A stretch of 52,000 nucleotides of DNA from the NCBI GenBank assembly GCA_905221605.1, contig CAJNDS010002832.1:64001-116000 (forward strand), in the 5' to 3' direction. Positions 1 through 10,003 of the stretch are shown here, piece by piece (position 1 is the first letter of the stretch; each line of letters starts with the position of its first letter). The translations under genes were made by a program, and so were the position numbers. The notes under the pieces are model-generated. The model was not told where the DNA came from and made no database searches. It was given only the letters and a program-made list of their open reading frames with translations. The stretch comes from Symbiodinium natans. Lineage: Eukaryota; Sar; Dinophyceae; Suessiales; Symbiodiniaceae.

Positions 1-37
1 GGTGCCTTCAACGAAAGTGTAGCCTGGAGTTCACTGC

Positions 38-100
38 ATATATGTATATATATATATATATATGTATTTATATATATATATATATGTATATGTATATATG
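38..100. repeat. (TA)n microsatellite
   Basis: An almost pure alternating TA tract broken by TG steps. Similar tracts recur at about 4286-4382 and 19067-19100. It explains the short Tyr/Ile open frame here, which I do not regard as a gene. Confidence 0.9.
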
Positions 101-783
101 GCCCCAAAGGCACATGGGAAGGGAGCCCAGCCTCCCTCGTAACTTGCGCATCTGGCCCCAAGGGCACGTGGTGAAGGGAAAGCATGAATCAGGGTTAACC
201 ATTGATGGGTCTTGTTCTGCGGTGCTGCTTCTTGTGCCTACATGATTGTGCGACCTGTTGCTGAGAAGAGAGACGTCGCAAACTACATAATGCTACCTTC
301 AACTTAAAATCTATGATATCGATTCATACCCATCCTACATTTCCCTCGGCATTACAGCGTGAGCCCTCCCAGGCCTTCTTGAGCTTTCTCGTGCCCCCTG
401 TGCCTTTGGCCTCTCCGAATTCCTTAATTCCCGAAGAAGCAAGCCCAAAACCCACACCCCAAGACATGCCCCGTGTCAACACGTTGAAATCGGACGCTGC
501 GTCGAGCTGTTCTTCGTGCATGCCTATAAAACCTACACCCCTAAACCCTAAACGATCGCGCGCGCGCGCGGCCCTCAGATCATGCAGCAGAAACCCTGAG
601 AAACCCCCAAACCCTCAGCCCTAAACCCTCGCATCGCCCTGCGATGCGGATTCGCCCGAGCTGTGCAGGAAGCACAAAACGAAGTCCAACATGTGTCGGG
701 ATCTCTGGAAGCGTAGTTCTTCGGCTCAAGGAGCGAAGAAGCTGAGTTTCCTTCGTTGCACTCCCCCTTTCGGCCCGGACAGG
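101..783. other. Spacer with telomere-type motifs, no gene seen
   Basis: Nothing here reads as a convincing exon. Short CCCTAAA-type runs occur at about 533-560 and 598-628, with a CGCGCGCG run between them. The second half must hold the 5' end of the protease gene that starts at 784, but I could not place a trans-splice acceptor. Confidence 0.5.
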
Positions 784-2746
784 ATGAAGTTCTTCAAGGC
801 AAGCTGGCACAAGCAGCAAAAAGCCCCAGACAAGCGGGTTGTGGGTTTAGGGTTTAGGGTTTAGGGTGAGATGGTTGCTCCAATTATCCACGATTTCCTG
901 ACCATTCCCGGCCGACTCAGGGAACTTGTTAAGCTTTCGCCCTGGAATCCGAAACGGTCCGTGCCAGAGGCCGTGGCAATCGCAGGCTTCGGTTTGGCCG
1001 CAGCTCAAGACGACGCGTGCCACTCCGCGCACACCACCCAGGCGGACTGCGGCGCGGATGCCAAGTGCCCCTTGGCTTCTTCCGCATCCTGCTACTTGTA
1101 CTTTCACGTGACACGATGTGAATCGCTGTGATTTCTTGTCTGCCGAAGCACCCATCTTCTCTCCGCCCCTGAATGGGTCTGGAGGCACCTGGTGCGAGGC
1201 GTCTGCCGTGCCCAGCGCCTGCTACACCAAGGACGGTTCCTTTCTCCCCATGGTCGCTGCGGTATGCTGCGGTGTTGGTTTTTTGGGTTGAGGGTCGTCA
1301 GAAAAGGATGGGAGGGCCAGGATTTGTTTCCAAAACACGGTTTGGGCCGTGTTTTTGCGCACAGACAGATCCGGGCCTTTGGGGTACTTGTGTCGTCCAT
1401 GCTTCAGCCATTCGGGTGCTTCAGACTGGACACGGCAGGAATGAAATGGGCTTTTTCGTCCTTTTGGTGCTCAGGAGGACGCCAAGAAGCTCCCACCGGC
1501 CGTGTTCACCTGCGCGACAAAGACAAAGGCGCGCCGATCCGAGCTGCTCCCCCGCGCGGAGGCGACTTCGGGCGTTGACCCACTCGATCTTGTCATCTTG
1601 TCCGAATAAACATCGAAATATATGAGGCATGTGGGTAGCTCAGAGCGGTCGGTGGGGCCCGTGCCAGGTGGAGAAGCTGGGCGTGGTCTGGCGAGGAAAC
1701 GCTTCCAGCCAGAGCTCCCACGAGCTGCTTGAAGCCGCGGAGTTGCCCTCGGACTTCAGCTGGTGCAACAAGGATGGCAAGAGCTACTGCACCATGTCCC
1801 GCAACCAGCACATCCCGCAGTACTGCGGCTCCTGCTGGGCCCATGGCGCCATCTCGGCGCTGGGCGACCGCATCAAGATCGCGCGCAACGCCCAGGGCGT
1901 GGACATCAACCTCGCGGTGCAGCACCTGCTGAACTGCGGCGGCGTGGGCACCTGCAAGGGCGGCAGCGTCGACGGGCCCTACCAGTGGCTCATGGACATC
2001 TCCAAGAAGGGCACCGGCATCAGCTACGAGACGGCGAACCCCTACGTGGCCTGCACTTCCGACTCCGATGAGGGCTTCTGCAAGTACGTGGACACGTCCT
2101 GCAAGGCCTTGAACGTGGCCCGCACCTGCGGCAGCTTCTCCCAAGAGGGCGGGCCCTGCACGGGCCTCGGCGAGTTCCCCAACGCCACGATCTCGGACTA
2201 CGGATCCATCTCGGGGGCCGACGCCATGATGAAGGAGATCTTCCACCGTGGTCCCATCTCGTGTGGCGTGGACGCCAACCCCCTGCTGAACTACGAGTCT
2301 GGCATCATCAAGACCAAGGGCGAGGGCGTGGACCACGTGGTCTCCGTGGTGGGTTGGGGCACGGACCCCAAAGACGGAATGTTCTGGATCGTCCGCAACT
2401 CGTGGGGCGAGTACTGGGGCGAGACGCTCGGGCATATACGCTCAGTCCTGTGTTTTTTCGTTGTCATGCTCCACCAGTTCCACCCTCAACACCTCTCGCA
2501 ATGTCTTCAAAGGATGGGCTACTTCCGCGTCGCGAAGGGCGCCCTGCTCCTGGAGGACCAGTGCTCCTGGGCGGTGCCTTCCAGCTTCACGGCCGCGGAG
2601 AAGAAGAACCAGGCTCGTACCGGCAGATCCAGAGATGTGGCCCGATAGAGTGGGCATGCAAGAATCCTTGAAGTTGTGCTGTTCAGGTGCACTGCCATGA
2701 GGGCGGCGACAACTGCAAGGCCAAGGCCGCGCAGATGATCGTCTGA
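784..2746 (+). CDS. CTSZ: Cathepsin Z/X-like cysteine protease with N-terminal Cys-rich module
   Basis: Papain-family (C1) protease, most like cathepsin Z/X, a lysosomal or secreted carboxypeptidase. My model is join(784..798, 970..1066, 1185..1231, 1475..1528, 1668..2422, 2513..2612, 2687..2746), 375 residues. Exons 1-2 give a signal peptide (start MKFFKAVAIAG). Exons 2-4 give a small Cys-rich module ending near KKLPPAVFTC. Exon 5 has the cathepsin X hallmark RNQHIP before the active-site QYCGSCWAH, then the His segment DHVVSVVGWG and the Asn segment IVRNSWGE. Exon 6 restores MGYFRVAKG. Donors are GC (introns 1, 2, 4, 6) and GA (3, 5); all acceptors are AG. Joining exon 4 to 5 is the least certain step: unspliced, exon 4 reads to a stop at 1607-1609 and would make a separate 97-residue secreted protein. 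I favour one gene because the protease needs a signal peptide and only about 60 bases separate the two. Confidence 0.82.
841..868 (+). repeat. Telomere-type TTTAGGG repeats inside protease intron 1
   Basis: Three consecutive GGGTTTA units lie inside the 171-base first intron of the cathepsin gene. This shows that telomere-type repeats here are interstitial and are tolerated within introns. Confidence 0.85.
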
Positions 2747-3417
2747 GCCTGTGCGGTACCAAGCCGTTACTAAGCACTTGCCGGGCGCACAGCTTCATTC
2801 GGCGCCGGGCACGGCTCCTCGCTCTCCTGCGACAGCGCAAGATGCAGTAAAGTCTAGTATCCAGTACCATGCTTGTCTTCTTCCAGCGGATTGGATCCCT
2901 TGTCATAGTTTTGCACGGCTTCTTTTGGGAAGTGGTGCCAGACCCGAAAGGACTTGGGCCCTGGCCCGGCTGTCTCCGGACTTTCAATCCAGGCAGCCCG
3001 CGGCCAGGGGGCTGGCGGGTGGCGCATGATTGGGCCCACCAGTGCCGCGCAGTCCGCAAGACAGCAGTACGTGGAAGTGATGCCTGCTGCAGGCTTTGCT
3101 GTGTGAAAAGCAGAGCGCTTCATCCATGATTATCTGTGATTCTGTGTTAAACGCATGTCGGCGTTTGCCGACATTCTCTTCTGCATCTAACTGCATCTAA
3201 CATATGTGTGAGTTGAAGCCGCTCCTTGCAGGGGCGAGCATTTCATGTTCCACAACCGCGGCTCTTTTGAGGGTCACAGGCAACGCTCTGCGAAAACAGC
3301 TTACTGTGCACCGTAGATTACATCTTTTTTCCAGGTCGTATCTGCCAGATGTAAGCCAAAACGACGAGTCCTACTTCAGTACCAGTTGGCCAGCTCACGC
3401 AATCGTGTTCCGAGTAG
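2747..3417. other. Spacer, no gene seen
   Basis: About 670 bases between the protease stop and the next clear start. Open frames exist on both strands, but none has exon-like composition or a recognisable domain. An imperfect doublet of TGCATCTAAC occurs near 3182-3200. Confidence 0.5.
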
Positions 3418-6400
3418 ATGGCCGAGGATATTGAGGAGGGAGCCGAGGGAGCCGAGCCAGCTTCCGAATTGGTCACGCCAGGGAAGGCCAAATACCAGCT
3501 TCATCCAGAACCCCCCGAGGATGCCCCAGCGGAGTTGAGACCTGCCTCACCCAAAGGAGATTGGGTTCAAGCCACCGGAAGCCTCCAATCCTCTCACTTT
3601 GATGCCACCAACCTCTGCTTGCCAAGCAAATCAGGGACCTTTCTAAGCATCCTCCCGGCCACGACCTTCACTTTCGCAGGGCTCTTGGCCTTTGGCCTCG
3701 CCGAGCGCGCGCTCTCCGACTCGTGGAGGCAGCTCCTGCGCCTGGTGGGTTGGGAGCTGATGATCTACGTGCCGGTGATGGGTGTGGTGCAGCCCATCCT
3801 GCGCAACTACCTCTTCTACGATCTCCAGCCTGCTCAGAGTTTGGCCGACGCGTGGCCCCAAGAAGAGAGCGGAGGGAGCCGAAGTCAGCGGTGGATGCGG
3901 ATCTCGGCAGTGCCCTGCTTGCAGCACCTGATCGCCGCAGCGTGCATGTCGTGCCTGGCCTTTCTTCAGTTCAAGGAGGAGTGTCTTGGAATTCTGACCC
4001 TAGACCCAAAAACCACAAAGCCCCAAACCTGAAAATCCTAAAGCTTTCTACTCTCGATCCTACAAAATTTCTTCAGTTCAAGCAGGAGTATCTGGGCCTC
4101 ATTCCCTTTTGCGTGGTGGGTTTTGCCTTCATCCTATTGGTGGTGACCTTGCTGCTGAGATTTCTTGGACCCCCTGTGGCCGCCGAATCCTACGCATTTC
4201 CAATCTTACCTTGCGTTGTCGCGTGGGCGACACCAGCATGTTGACCATTTGTAGGTTTCGAGATATACAGTTTTTCATGTATTTATACGTATATATATAT
4301 ATATATATATAATTATACATATATATATATATATATATACATATATATGTATGTATACATATACATATGTATATATACATATTTGTTTGAAGGTTCTTGT
4401 GTATTCTGGATAAAGCTCCACCTCAGGGAGCCATCCCGCTGATGGGCGCCATCGGGGTGATGTGCGCCTACGTGCCGCTCAGGCAGGTTGGAGGAGCTGG
4501 GAGCCTGGGATCCCAACAGCGACAACCCCCTTCCTGGGTTCCAAGGGTTTAGGGTTTAGGGTTGAGGGTTTGAGGGTTTAGGGTTCCTGATTCAAACGAA
4601 GGGTTTAGGGTTCACTTTTCCATAGGCATCGATCGGGATGTTCCCGCTTATGCTGACAGCCCTTAGCAGTGACTACAAGTTCCCATTTTATATTCCGTAT
4701 GAAGGGCTGTTAGAAGAAGGGGGGAAGATCCCATGGGATAGACGCAGTTCGATTGGGTCCAACATGGTCCAACCATACCCTTCTTTTGGGGGGGCCGGCT
4801 GCCCCGGAATCGGAGAGCACCGCGGAAGTTGCAGCTAGACTTCGAGCAAGAAGCCTCCCTGAAATTTTCAAACATTTGGGGCCCGAGCTTATCTTCCGTT
4901 GGCCCTGGATTTATACGGGTGTGGCGGTGGTTGCGGTGGTTGCGGTGGTTGCGGTGGTTGTGGTGGTTGTGGTTGCGGTGGTTGTGGTTGTTGTGGTTGT
5001 GGCATTTGTTTGTTTGTTTGTTTGGTTGGTCGTCGTCGTCGTCGTCGTCGTCGTCCGCTGTTGCTGGTTGTTTCGCTGGTTGTTCGATGTCATGTTCAGG
5101 ATCGGCCTTCTGATGCCATTGTTCCTCAGCTGTTACGAGCGCCCTGGCAGAACGGAACCGCGAGAAGATGATCAAGTTCTGATTGCAAAGCTATGATCTG
5201 TCTCGAAAAGTTGATATAGGAACTACTTGAGCTTCTTCGTGTTTTTGCTTGTTCTGTGCCTCTTTTTCAAGGTTGCTAAACTTTGTAACAGCCATGGCAA
5301 GCATCCAGCATCGCCATTTTGGAACCGTCTCGCAGGCAGTTTGGGAGCTGGATGGTGACCCGGCGATTCCTTCAGAAGTTCATGGTCGACAAGGAGGTGC
5401 GTTCGGCTTACTCCACCAATCAAGGCGTTGTGGTGTCTTGCCAGTTGGCAATTTTTGTTCGCCATGTTTTGCGGATTTGGGAAGTTTGCTGGTGACAAGC
5501 AACCCAGTACTGGGGGTAGCACCTTAGGTTAGCCTTTGCAAGGTTCTAAAGTTCATGGTCTCAGTTGATGTTCAGTTGTCGGAGCTGTTTAGGTGTCTCT
5601 GGCGATCTGCAACCTGCATGCAATGGCCGAAGGGGTGCGGCTCACTCTCCTTTACGCCGACAACCAAAACCACGGACCTGCGTGGGTTCCCATCGTCAGC
5701 GGGGTGGTTTGGAATGTCATGTCGCGCGTTGGATGTTTGGACTGCTTCCTGCACTACGTCTCAAGGCGCCGCTGGAAACCGAACAATACTTGTAGCCCTG
5801 ATCTTGGTTCGGGTGTGTTTAGGCACTTCATTTGCTTGGGATGCGCCCGAGCTCATTCAGTTGGTGCTGGTTGTCCTAGCGGAGTTGGTTGAGGACTGAG
5901 GCAAACGCAGTTCCTGTGCCAGCTGTTTCCTCAAGATGGGGGCAACCAAAACGAATGGTAAGGAATTAGAAGTCATCATCATCTTCCCAGGCCGAACGTA
6001 AATACACGTCTGGTTTATGGGTGCAGAGACCAATGGCTTGTGTCGTGGGGCCCGTGAGGACATGATCAGCCATGCTTTGTGGCGCCTCGGATTCGACGTG
6101 TCACCTGAGAAGCACTTCGCCACGGACCAGGAAGTGGAAATCAAGGTCAGGCGAAGGCAGAGGAAGCTGCAGAACAGTCTATCGAATGATTAGTCTCGTT
6201 CTGGTCCATATGTAGAGAACTTAGAGAACCATTTTTCCAACATGATTCACAAAACTTCAACTGCTGTGTCGCCAGGCTGAGCCGCAGGCTTTCTCAAGGC
6301 TCCATGACGCAGGTCACTCCCACCAAGCCCTCCATGAAACCGAGACCCAGCGAGACTGAAGAGATGGAGAGGTGGAAGGTGCGCGTGGCGCATGATTTCA

Positions 6401-6513
6401 AGTTTGGCCCCAAGGATTTTGGTCGACTGCCCCTGTGGGCTCAGTTCATGCCAGCCGCCATGGCACAGTTTTTGACGATCCTTTCGATGATCGTTGTTAG
6501 CGGGGGGGTAGGT
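3418..6513 (+). CDS. Multi-exon membrane protein, family not recognised (approximate model)
   Basis: I do not recognise the family. Exon 1 (3418-3975) starts MAEDIEEGAEGAE, has an acidic/proline-rich cytosolic head of about 75 residues, then hydrophobic segments (FLSILPATTFTFAGLLAFGL and MIYVPVMGVVQPIL). After a 107-base intron, exon 2 from 4083 continues QEYLGLIPFCVVGFAF with another hydrophobic segment, to about 4200. Further exon-like stretches on the same strand lie at about 4411-4480 (PLMGAIGVMCAYVPL), 5128-5180 (ALAERNREKMIKF), 5292-5443 (RRFLQKFMVDKEVRSAY), 5622-5790 (RLTLLYADNQNHG), 6020-6150 (MISHALWRLGFDV) and 6283-6513 (VRVAHDFKFGPKDFGRLPLW then a hydrophobic segment). Exon limits and membership in one gene are inferred from strand, order and membrane character only. 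It is plausibly a channel or transporter-like protein, which is unproven. Confidence 0.45.
3961..4082 (+). repeat. 15-bp direct repeat bounding an intron
   Basis: TTTCTTCAGTTCAAG occurs at 3961-3975, the end of exon 1, and again at 4068-4082, the end of the following intron. Splicing with a GA donor at 3976 and AG at 4082 joins FLQFK to QEYLG in frame. One repeat copy is exonic and one is intronic, as expected if the intron arose with a duplicated target site. Confidence 0.75.
4286..4382. repeat. (TA)n tract within membrane-protein gene
   Basis: About 95 bases of TA/TATG microsatellite, probably inside an intron of the membrane-protein gene. Confidence 0.9.
4544..4612 (+). repeat. Degenerate telomere-type TTTAGGG cluster
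   Basis: Several GGGTTTAGGG and variant GGGTTGAGGG units, imperfectly spaced. Same class as at 841, 9953, 15810, 17340, 18740 and 48418. Confidence 0.8.
4635..4732. mobile_element. Foldback MITE-like element, copy 1
   Basis: Begins GGGATGTTCCCGCTTATG and ends in an imperfect inverted copy finishing GAAGATCCC; the arms extend inward to CAGCCCTT / AAGGGCTG. It has the same ends as the more perfect copy at 16439-16541 and the partial copy at 46827. No coding capacity; a non-autonomous element by structure. The open frame through it is a by-product. Confidence 0.65.
4918..5056. repeat. GGTTGCGGT and GTC triplet microsatellites
   Basis: Successive simple repeats: (GGTTGCGGT)n-like units, then GTTTGTTTG, then eight or so GTC triplets ending near 5056. 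They produce artificial Cys/Gly, Val or Asn/His reading frames on both strands. Confidence 0.9.
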
Positions 6514-7659
6514 ATCCTGCTCGGAATGTGCGACGCCAGCATCGGCCAGACTGGCGTAATTTGGTGGAACGACGCACCTTGCCACGCACCTTGCCACTGA
6601 TGCCCAGCTTTTTTGAATTAGAGTCTTGGCCTCTCAGCCTCACTTGATTAACCCGTCTCGAGAATCGATGATGGAGGTTTTTCCAACAGGTGACTGAGAG
6701 TGAGAGAGAGAGTGAGAGTGAGAGAGAGTGAGAGAGTTTCGCGCCCCAGTCATTGGGAATCCGAACGGGACTTGCAAACAAGAAGCCCAAGTCATAGAAC
6801 CATTCAGGTTCCTTGGGGTGTGGCCAGCAGTTTTCCCAGAGCAGTTGTGTTCTGAGTGCGGGCTGGGAATTTGCTGTTGCTGGGTATCTTCACAGTCTCT
6901 TCGTGCGCGATGTGCACTCATATGTGAGAAAAAGGACACAGCAGCCGATCATTTTTTAATGGCCCAGAAACTGATGCTGAAAATATGTGCTTTCAACACC
7001 AGTGAACATGCAGATGCCTCGTCTTGCTGTCATGGTTTTGCCATGCGAGCTAAAGTGCCGCTCTTGCTGTGGGTCAACATCTTCTTTCTCGTGGGTCCCC
7101 GTGGCTACACGATGCAGCATGTGCAGCTGGTCTGACCGGAGCCTGAACAGTTGACCTCCCAGTGGTTCAAATCCTTGGTGATGGTTGTCTCACCCACGTA
7201 AACGAAATGCAGCATTTGTGCTTCAAAGATCCGCTGGCCCGATGAGCGCCTCGAAAAGCATGCGCCTCAATTCTTTGTGTTCCTAGGTCTTATACCGCTT
7301 GGAGTCCGTCATACACAAAAGGGCACATCATGCGGAAAAACCTTGACGCCTGGTGCGCCCTTCTCAATCGTCATGGCTGCCGTGCTTGGTGGTCGCCTTG
7401 ATCTCGACGCCGGGTCTGGGAGAGGCTGCGGACAGTTTTGGATGTCCAGTCAAGAGACGGCATTAAAAACCAGGAACATAATGGTTTTTACCTGTGGCTG
7501 AACTTGGGTGGTTTCCTAAGAAGTTTCGCGGGAGCTTGTGCCCTGAATCTGCGCAAGGTTTGCTAGACATGCACGTTGGCAATTGGTTCTTTGTGTATGG
7601 GGTCCTCAGGCTTTTCAGGCTTTAGACTAGACGCCCAGAATTGAAGCTCCGGCAGGTCA
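6514..7659. other. Spacer or intron, one weak exon-like stretch
   Basis: Mostly without convincing coding sequence. A stretch ending at the TGA at 7133-7135 contains a hydrophobic run (PLLLWVNIFFLVG) and could be a last exon of the upstream membrane protein, but nothing decides this. Confidence 0.35.
6692..6738 (+). repeat. (GAGAGT)n microsatellite
   Basis: Alternating GTGAGA/GAGAGA units in a spacer or intron. Confidence 0.85.
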
Positions 7660-8273
7660 CCTTGGAGATGTCACGTTGCAGCTTCGATTTCGATACTTGT
7701 GTCTGGCTCAACTCGGGCCACGTCAGTTGGCAGCGTGCCAGTGGCCAGGGGGGATTAGGAGGCTGAAGGCAATGCCTCCGACGGCCAACCTTTCATCGAG
7801 AGCCCTATGTTGACCGCCACCGCCGCAGAGAAGGTGGTGGTCTTTTCCTACACGATGACTGGATCGAGCTCCGTATCCTTGCAGGTGGAGCGCAAGACAG
7901 AGTTCGCTGGCTGGTCGACCTTGTTTGCGGAAACACTGGCACGGCTGGGACAAGTGCCTCTGTCCGAGGGCACTGTTGGCCTCCGGCTCCTAGCTGGTGC
8001 TGGTGTTTTAGCTCCGTGGTCAAAGTGGAGTCGCTTTTGGCTGTGGAACGAGCGAATTGGGCAAACATTGGTTGCACCTTCGAGGTTGACTTCTGTGGGT
8101 GGTCCTCTGGTTTTGACTACCGATCATATCCAACTGGGCCGCCAGAAGGGGACTTTTCGAGGAATTACTGGTACATTTACACGGAAGCTTCGCAACATGG
8201 CAGGGCTTTGTCGTACTTTGCTGGCATGGCCGGGCCTAAAGCCCCGGAACTGAGGGCGGGGGAGGGTACATGA
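7660..8273 (+). pseudogene. MAM-domain gene fragment with frame breaks
   Basis: Two MAM-like extracellular domain starts are visible. At about 7672 the frame reads CSFDFDTCVW followed by an SWQRASG segment. At about 8064 a second reads CTFEVDFCGW and continues to NYWYIYTEAS; both match the C-F-[DE]-x3-C-x-W opening typical of MAM domains. Between them 7767-8005 reads like the later strands of a MAM domain (VVVFSYTMTG, VSLQVE, GWSTLF). These three pieces lie in different frames: a one-base shift occurs near 7755-7766 and another near 8005-8020, with no room for normal introns. The first domain also seems shorter than usual. I read this as a decaying remnant or an exon cluster with very short or erroneous gaps. 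MAM domains serve in adhesion and receptor ectodomains. Confidence 0.55.
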
Positions 8274-8290
8274 GGGTACCCCATTAGGAG
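8259..8290. repeat. GGGTACC-type repeat remnant
   Basis: GGGTACATGAGGGTACCCCATTAG-like sequence related to the blocks at 9010-9125, 11923-12015 and 46538-46620. Confidence 0.4.
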
Positions 8291-9150
8291 CTGTCCATTC
8301 TCTGCCCGTGGCGAATAGCGGGGCCGATATACACGTTTTTTGGGGTCTATTTTGGAAGCAGATTTTTCTTCTAATTTCTAGAATCTTGTTGTAAGGCCGC
8401 TCGTCCCGGCCCAGAGAGTACCTTTCATCCGTGCCAGTAGAAGTGCATAGCGGGGGCGGCGGCAGGATGTGATGTACTGTGCAGTGCTTGCACTTTGGGG
8501 TTCCGATGCTGGGAGAAAAGAAGATAAGCAAGGACATCCACTTGGGCGGGCGTCTGGGTTAGCAAGCAAATGAACTTCCACGACATGAGTGATCTTCTGA
8601 CAGGTTCCAGGCGTTGGATCGAGCCAAAGGTGTTCCACTAGGGTTTAGAGGGCTTAGGATCTTAAATCTGCGTGTGCTGAAATACTGTAGCTTCAGTGAG
8701 GCCTGGCTTGCGCGTGGACACGAGGGCCAGATCCAAAGAGCGTCCTCTTCCGGGTTAGGTAACATGTCAGCTGTGACAGGGGCCCCGCTCACATCCTGGC
8801 TCGACATTTGCAATGCTTGCAGCAGTGAAGACCCTTTTAACAGCCAGCCGAAGCAAAAACAGTGCACAGGAAGCACGCGCGCACATGTCTAGCAGGCTCA
8901 TGTGAGCCTCTGATTAGCGCATCCAGCATGTGATTCGTCGAGAGGCTGGGCATGGCTAGGCTGCATGAGCATTCTGCTGAGTGATCTCCGGTACACGTAC
9001 TCTGGGGGCCAGTTATGCGAGATTAGGGGGTTTCCGAGATTAGGGGGTACCTTCTTGGGGTCCGCATGAAAAGGGAATCCCAGTCTGTGGGGACGAATAT
9101 TGGGGGTCCCCTATTGTCGTAAATCCCCATATCTGCTTCAGGGATGACAG
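8291..9150. other. Spacer, no gene seen
   Basis: No convincing exon. A degenerate GGGTTTAGAGGGCTTAGG occurs near 8641, and a G-rich repeat block lies at 9010-9125. Confidence 0.45.
9010..9125. repeat. G-rich dispersed repeat (GGGTTTCCGA / GGGGTACCTT), copy 1
   Basis: Contains GGGTTTCCGAGATTAGG then GGGGTACCTTCTTGGGGTCC and AAAGGGAATCC. The copy at 11923-12015 shares the same order of blocks, so this is a dispersed element about 90-110 bases long. Confidence 0.55.
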
Positions 9151-9921
9151 ATGGCGGCCGCCCATGTGACCGACTTTACCAAGGATCTGGCCGATTTAGT
9201 CGAGGCGCTGCCCACCTTTCATCGTGAAACTTTAGGGAAGCATCGGGGCCTTTCCCGACAGGAGCCAGGCAACTGCTTTTAGCACATTTTTGCTGCATGA
9301 GGGAAAGTGGTTAAAAGTGGTGAGTTTAGGGTGCCCTTCGGCCACGCCCCCTCCACAAAAAAGAAGCCTTACCTTGCCTGCTCCATTGCCTGATGACGAT
9401 GAGCCAGGAACGAGCTGCAATGATCCAGAATTACGTCGACGAGGCTTGTACTGTGACTGCCAAGGGGAAGAACCTGATGTCAAATTTTCATGAAGGTGCA
9501 GTAGTAAAGGAGTGGCCCAATGCGCTGCGCATGCTTGCGTCGCATGGTGTGCGTCGTGTGGTGTGCATCGTATATGTCAAATGATTCCTGCAACAACGTT
9601 TGCATCCGTCCAGGGCAGGGCCGTCTCGAGGGACGAGCTGGCCAAGTACGTCTGGAGTGCCCTTCCCGGACCCCTTCCTGGACCATGATTTGCTTGACTC
9701 AAGAGATCTGAAGACTTTGCCACCTCAAAATAGCACCCAATGTAGCCCGAATTGCAGACCCCAAACATTGCACACCCCAAATTGCACACCCCAAATTGCA
9801 GCCCTTGAATGTAGTAGAGGTACCGCGAAGAAGATCTACAAGCTGATCCACCCTTCCAAGAGCAACCAGAAGCGCAAGTCGGCTTGGGACAGCGCCAAGG
9901 GCATGCTCAAGGAGCTCCCCG
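9151..9921 (+). CDS. Unknown small multi-exon protein (partial model)
   Basis: Family not recognised. The best-supported junction joins exon 9614-9668 (RAVSRDELAKYVWSALP) to exon 9820-9921 (AKKIYKLIHPSKSNQKRK, then SAWDSAKGMLKELP) in phase, using a GA donor and AG acceptor. Upstream stretches that also look like exons are 9151 to about 9240 (ATG then AAAHVTDFTKDLADLVEALP) and about 9393-9495 (MSQERAAMIQNYVDEACTV). The product would be small, charged, mostly helical and soluble. A GT follows the last exon at 9922, so more exons may lie downstream. Whether all four belong together is inferred from order and strand only. Confidence 0.45.
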
Positions 9922-9949
9922 GTTTGTGTTGCCTCTTGAAAAAATGGCC

Positions 9950-10003
9950 CTAAAACCCTAGTAGCCCTAAACCCTAAACCCTAGTCCTAAACCCTAAGCC
10001 CTG
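9950..10003 (-). repeat. CCCTAAA telomere-type cluster
   Basis: Six or so CCCTAAA/CCCTAG units in the CCCTAAA orientation, just after the last exon of the unknown gene. Confidence 0.85.

Noticed and set aside
1593-2435. Minus-strand frame of 280 codons opposite the protease
   Set aside because: The + strand carries the complete papain-family catalytic motifs. The minus frame is a high-GC shadow.
4638-4838. Frame starting MFPLMLTALSSDYKF as an exon of the membrane protein
   Set aside because: It lies within the foldback element at 4635-4732, whose inverted ends explain the sequence.
4753-5196. Val-rich, Cys/Gly-rich and Asn/His/Thr-rich frames
   Set aside because: Produced by GGTTGC and GTC microsatellites; only the short ALAERNREKMIKF stretch after 5128 looks exonic.
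7160-7180. GGTTCAAATCC resembling a tRNA T-arm
   Set aside because: No matching acceptor stem, D-arm or anticodon stem could be placed around it.
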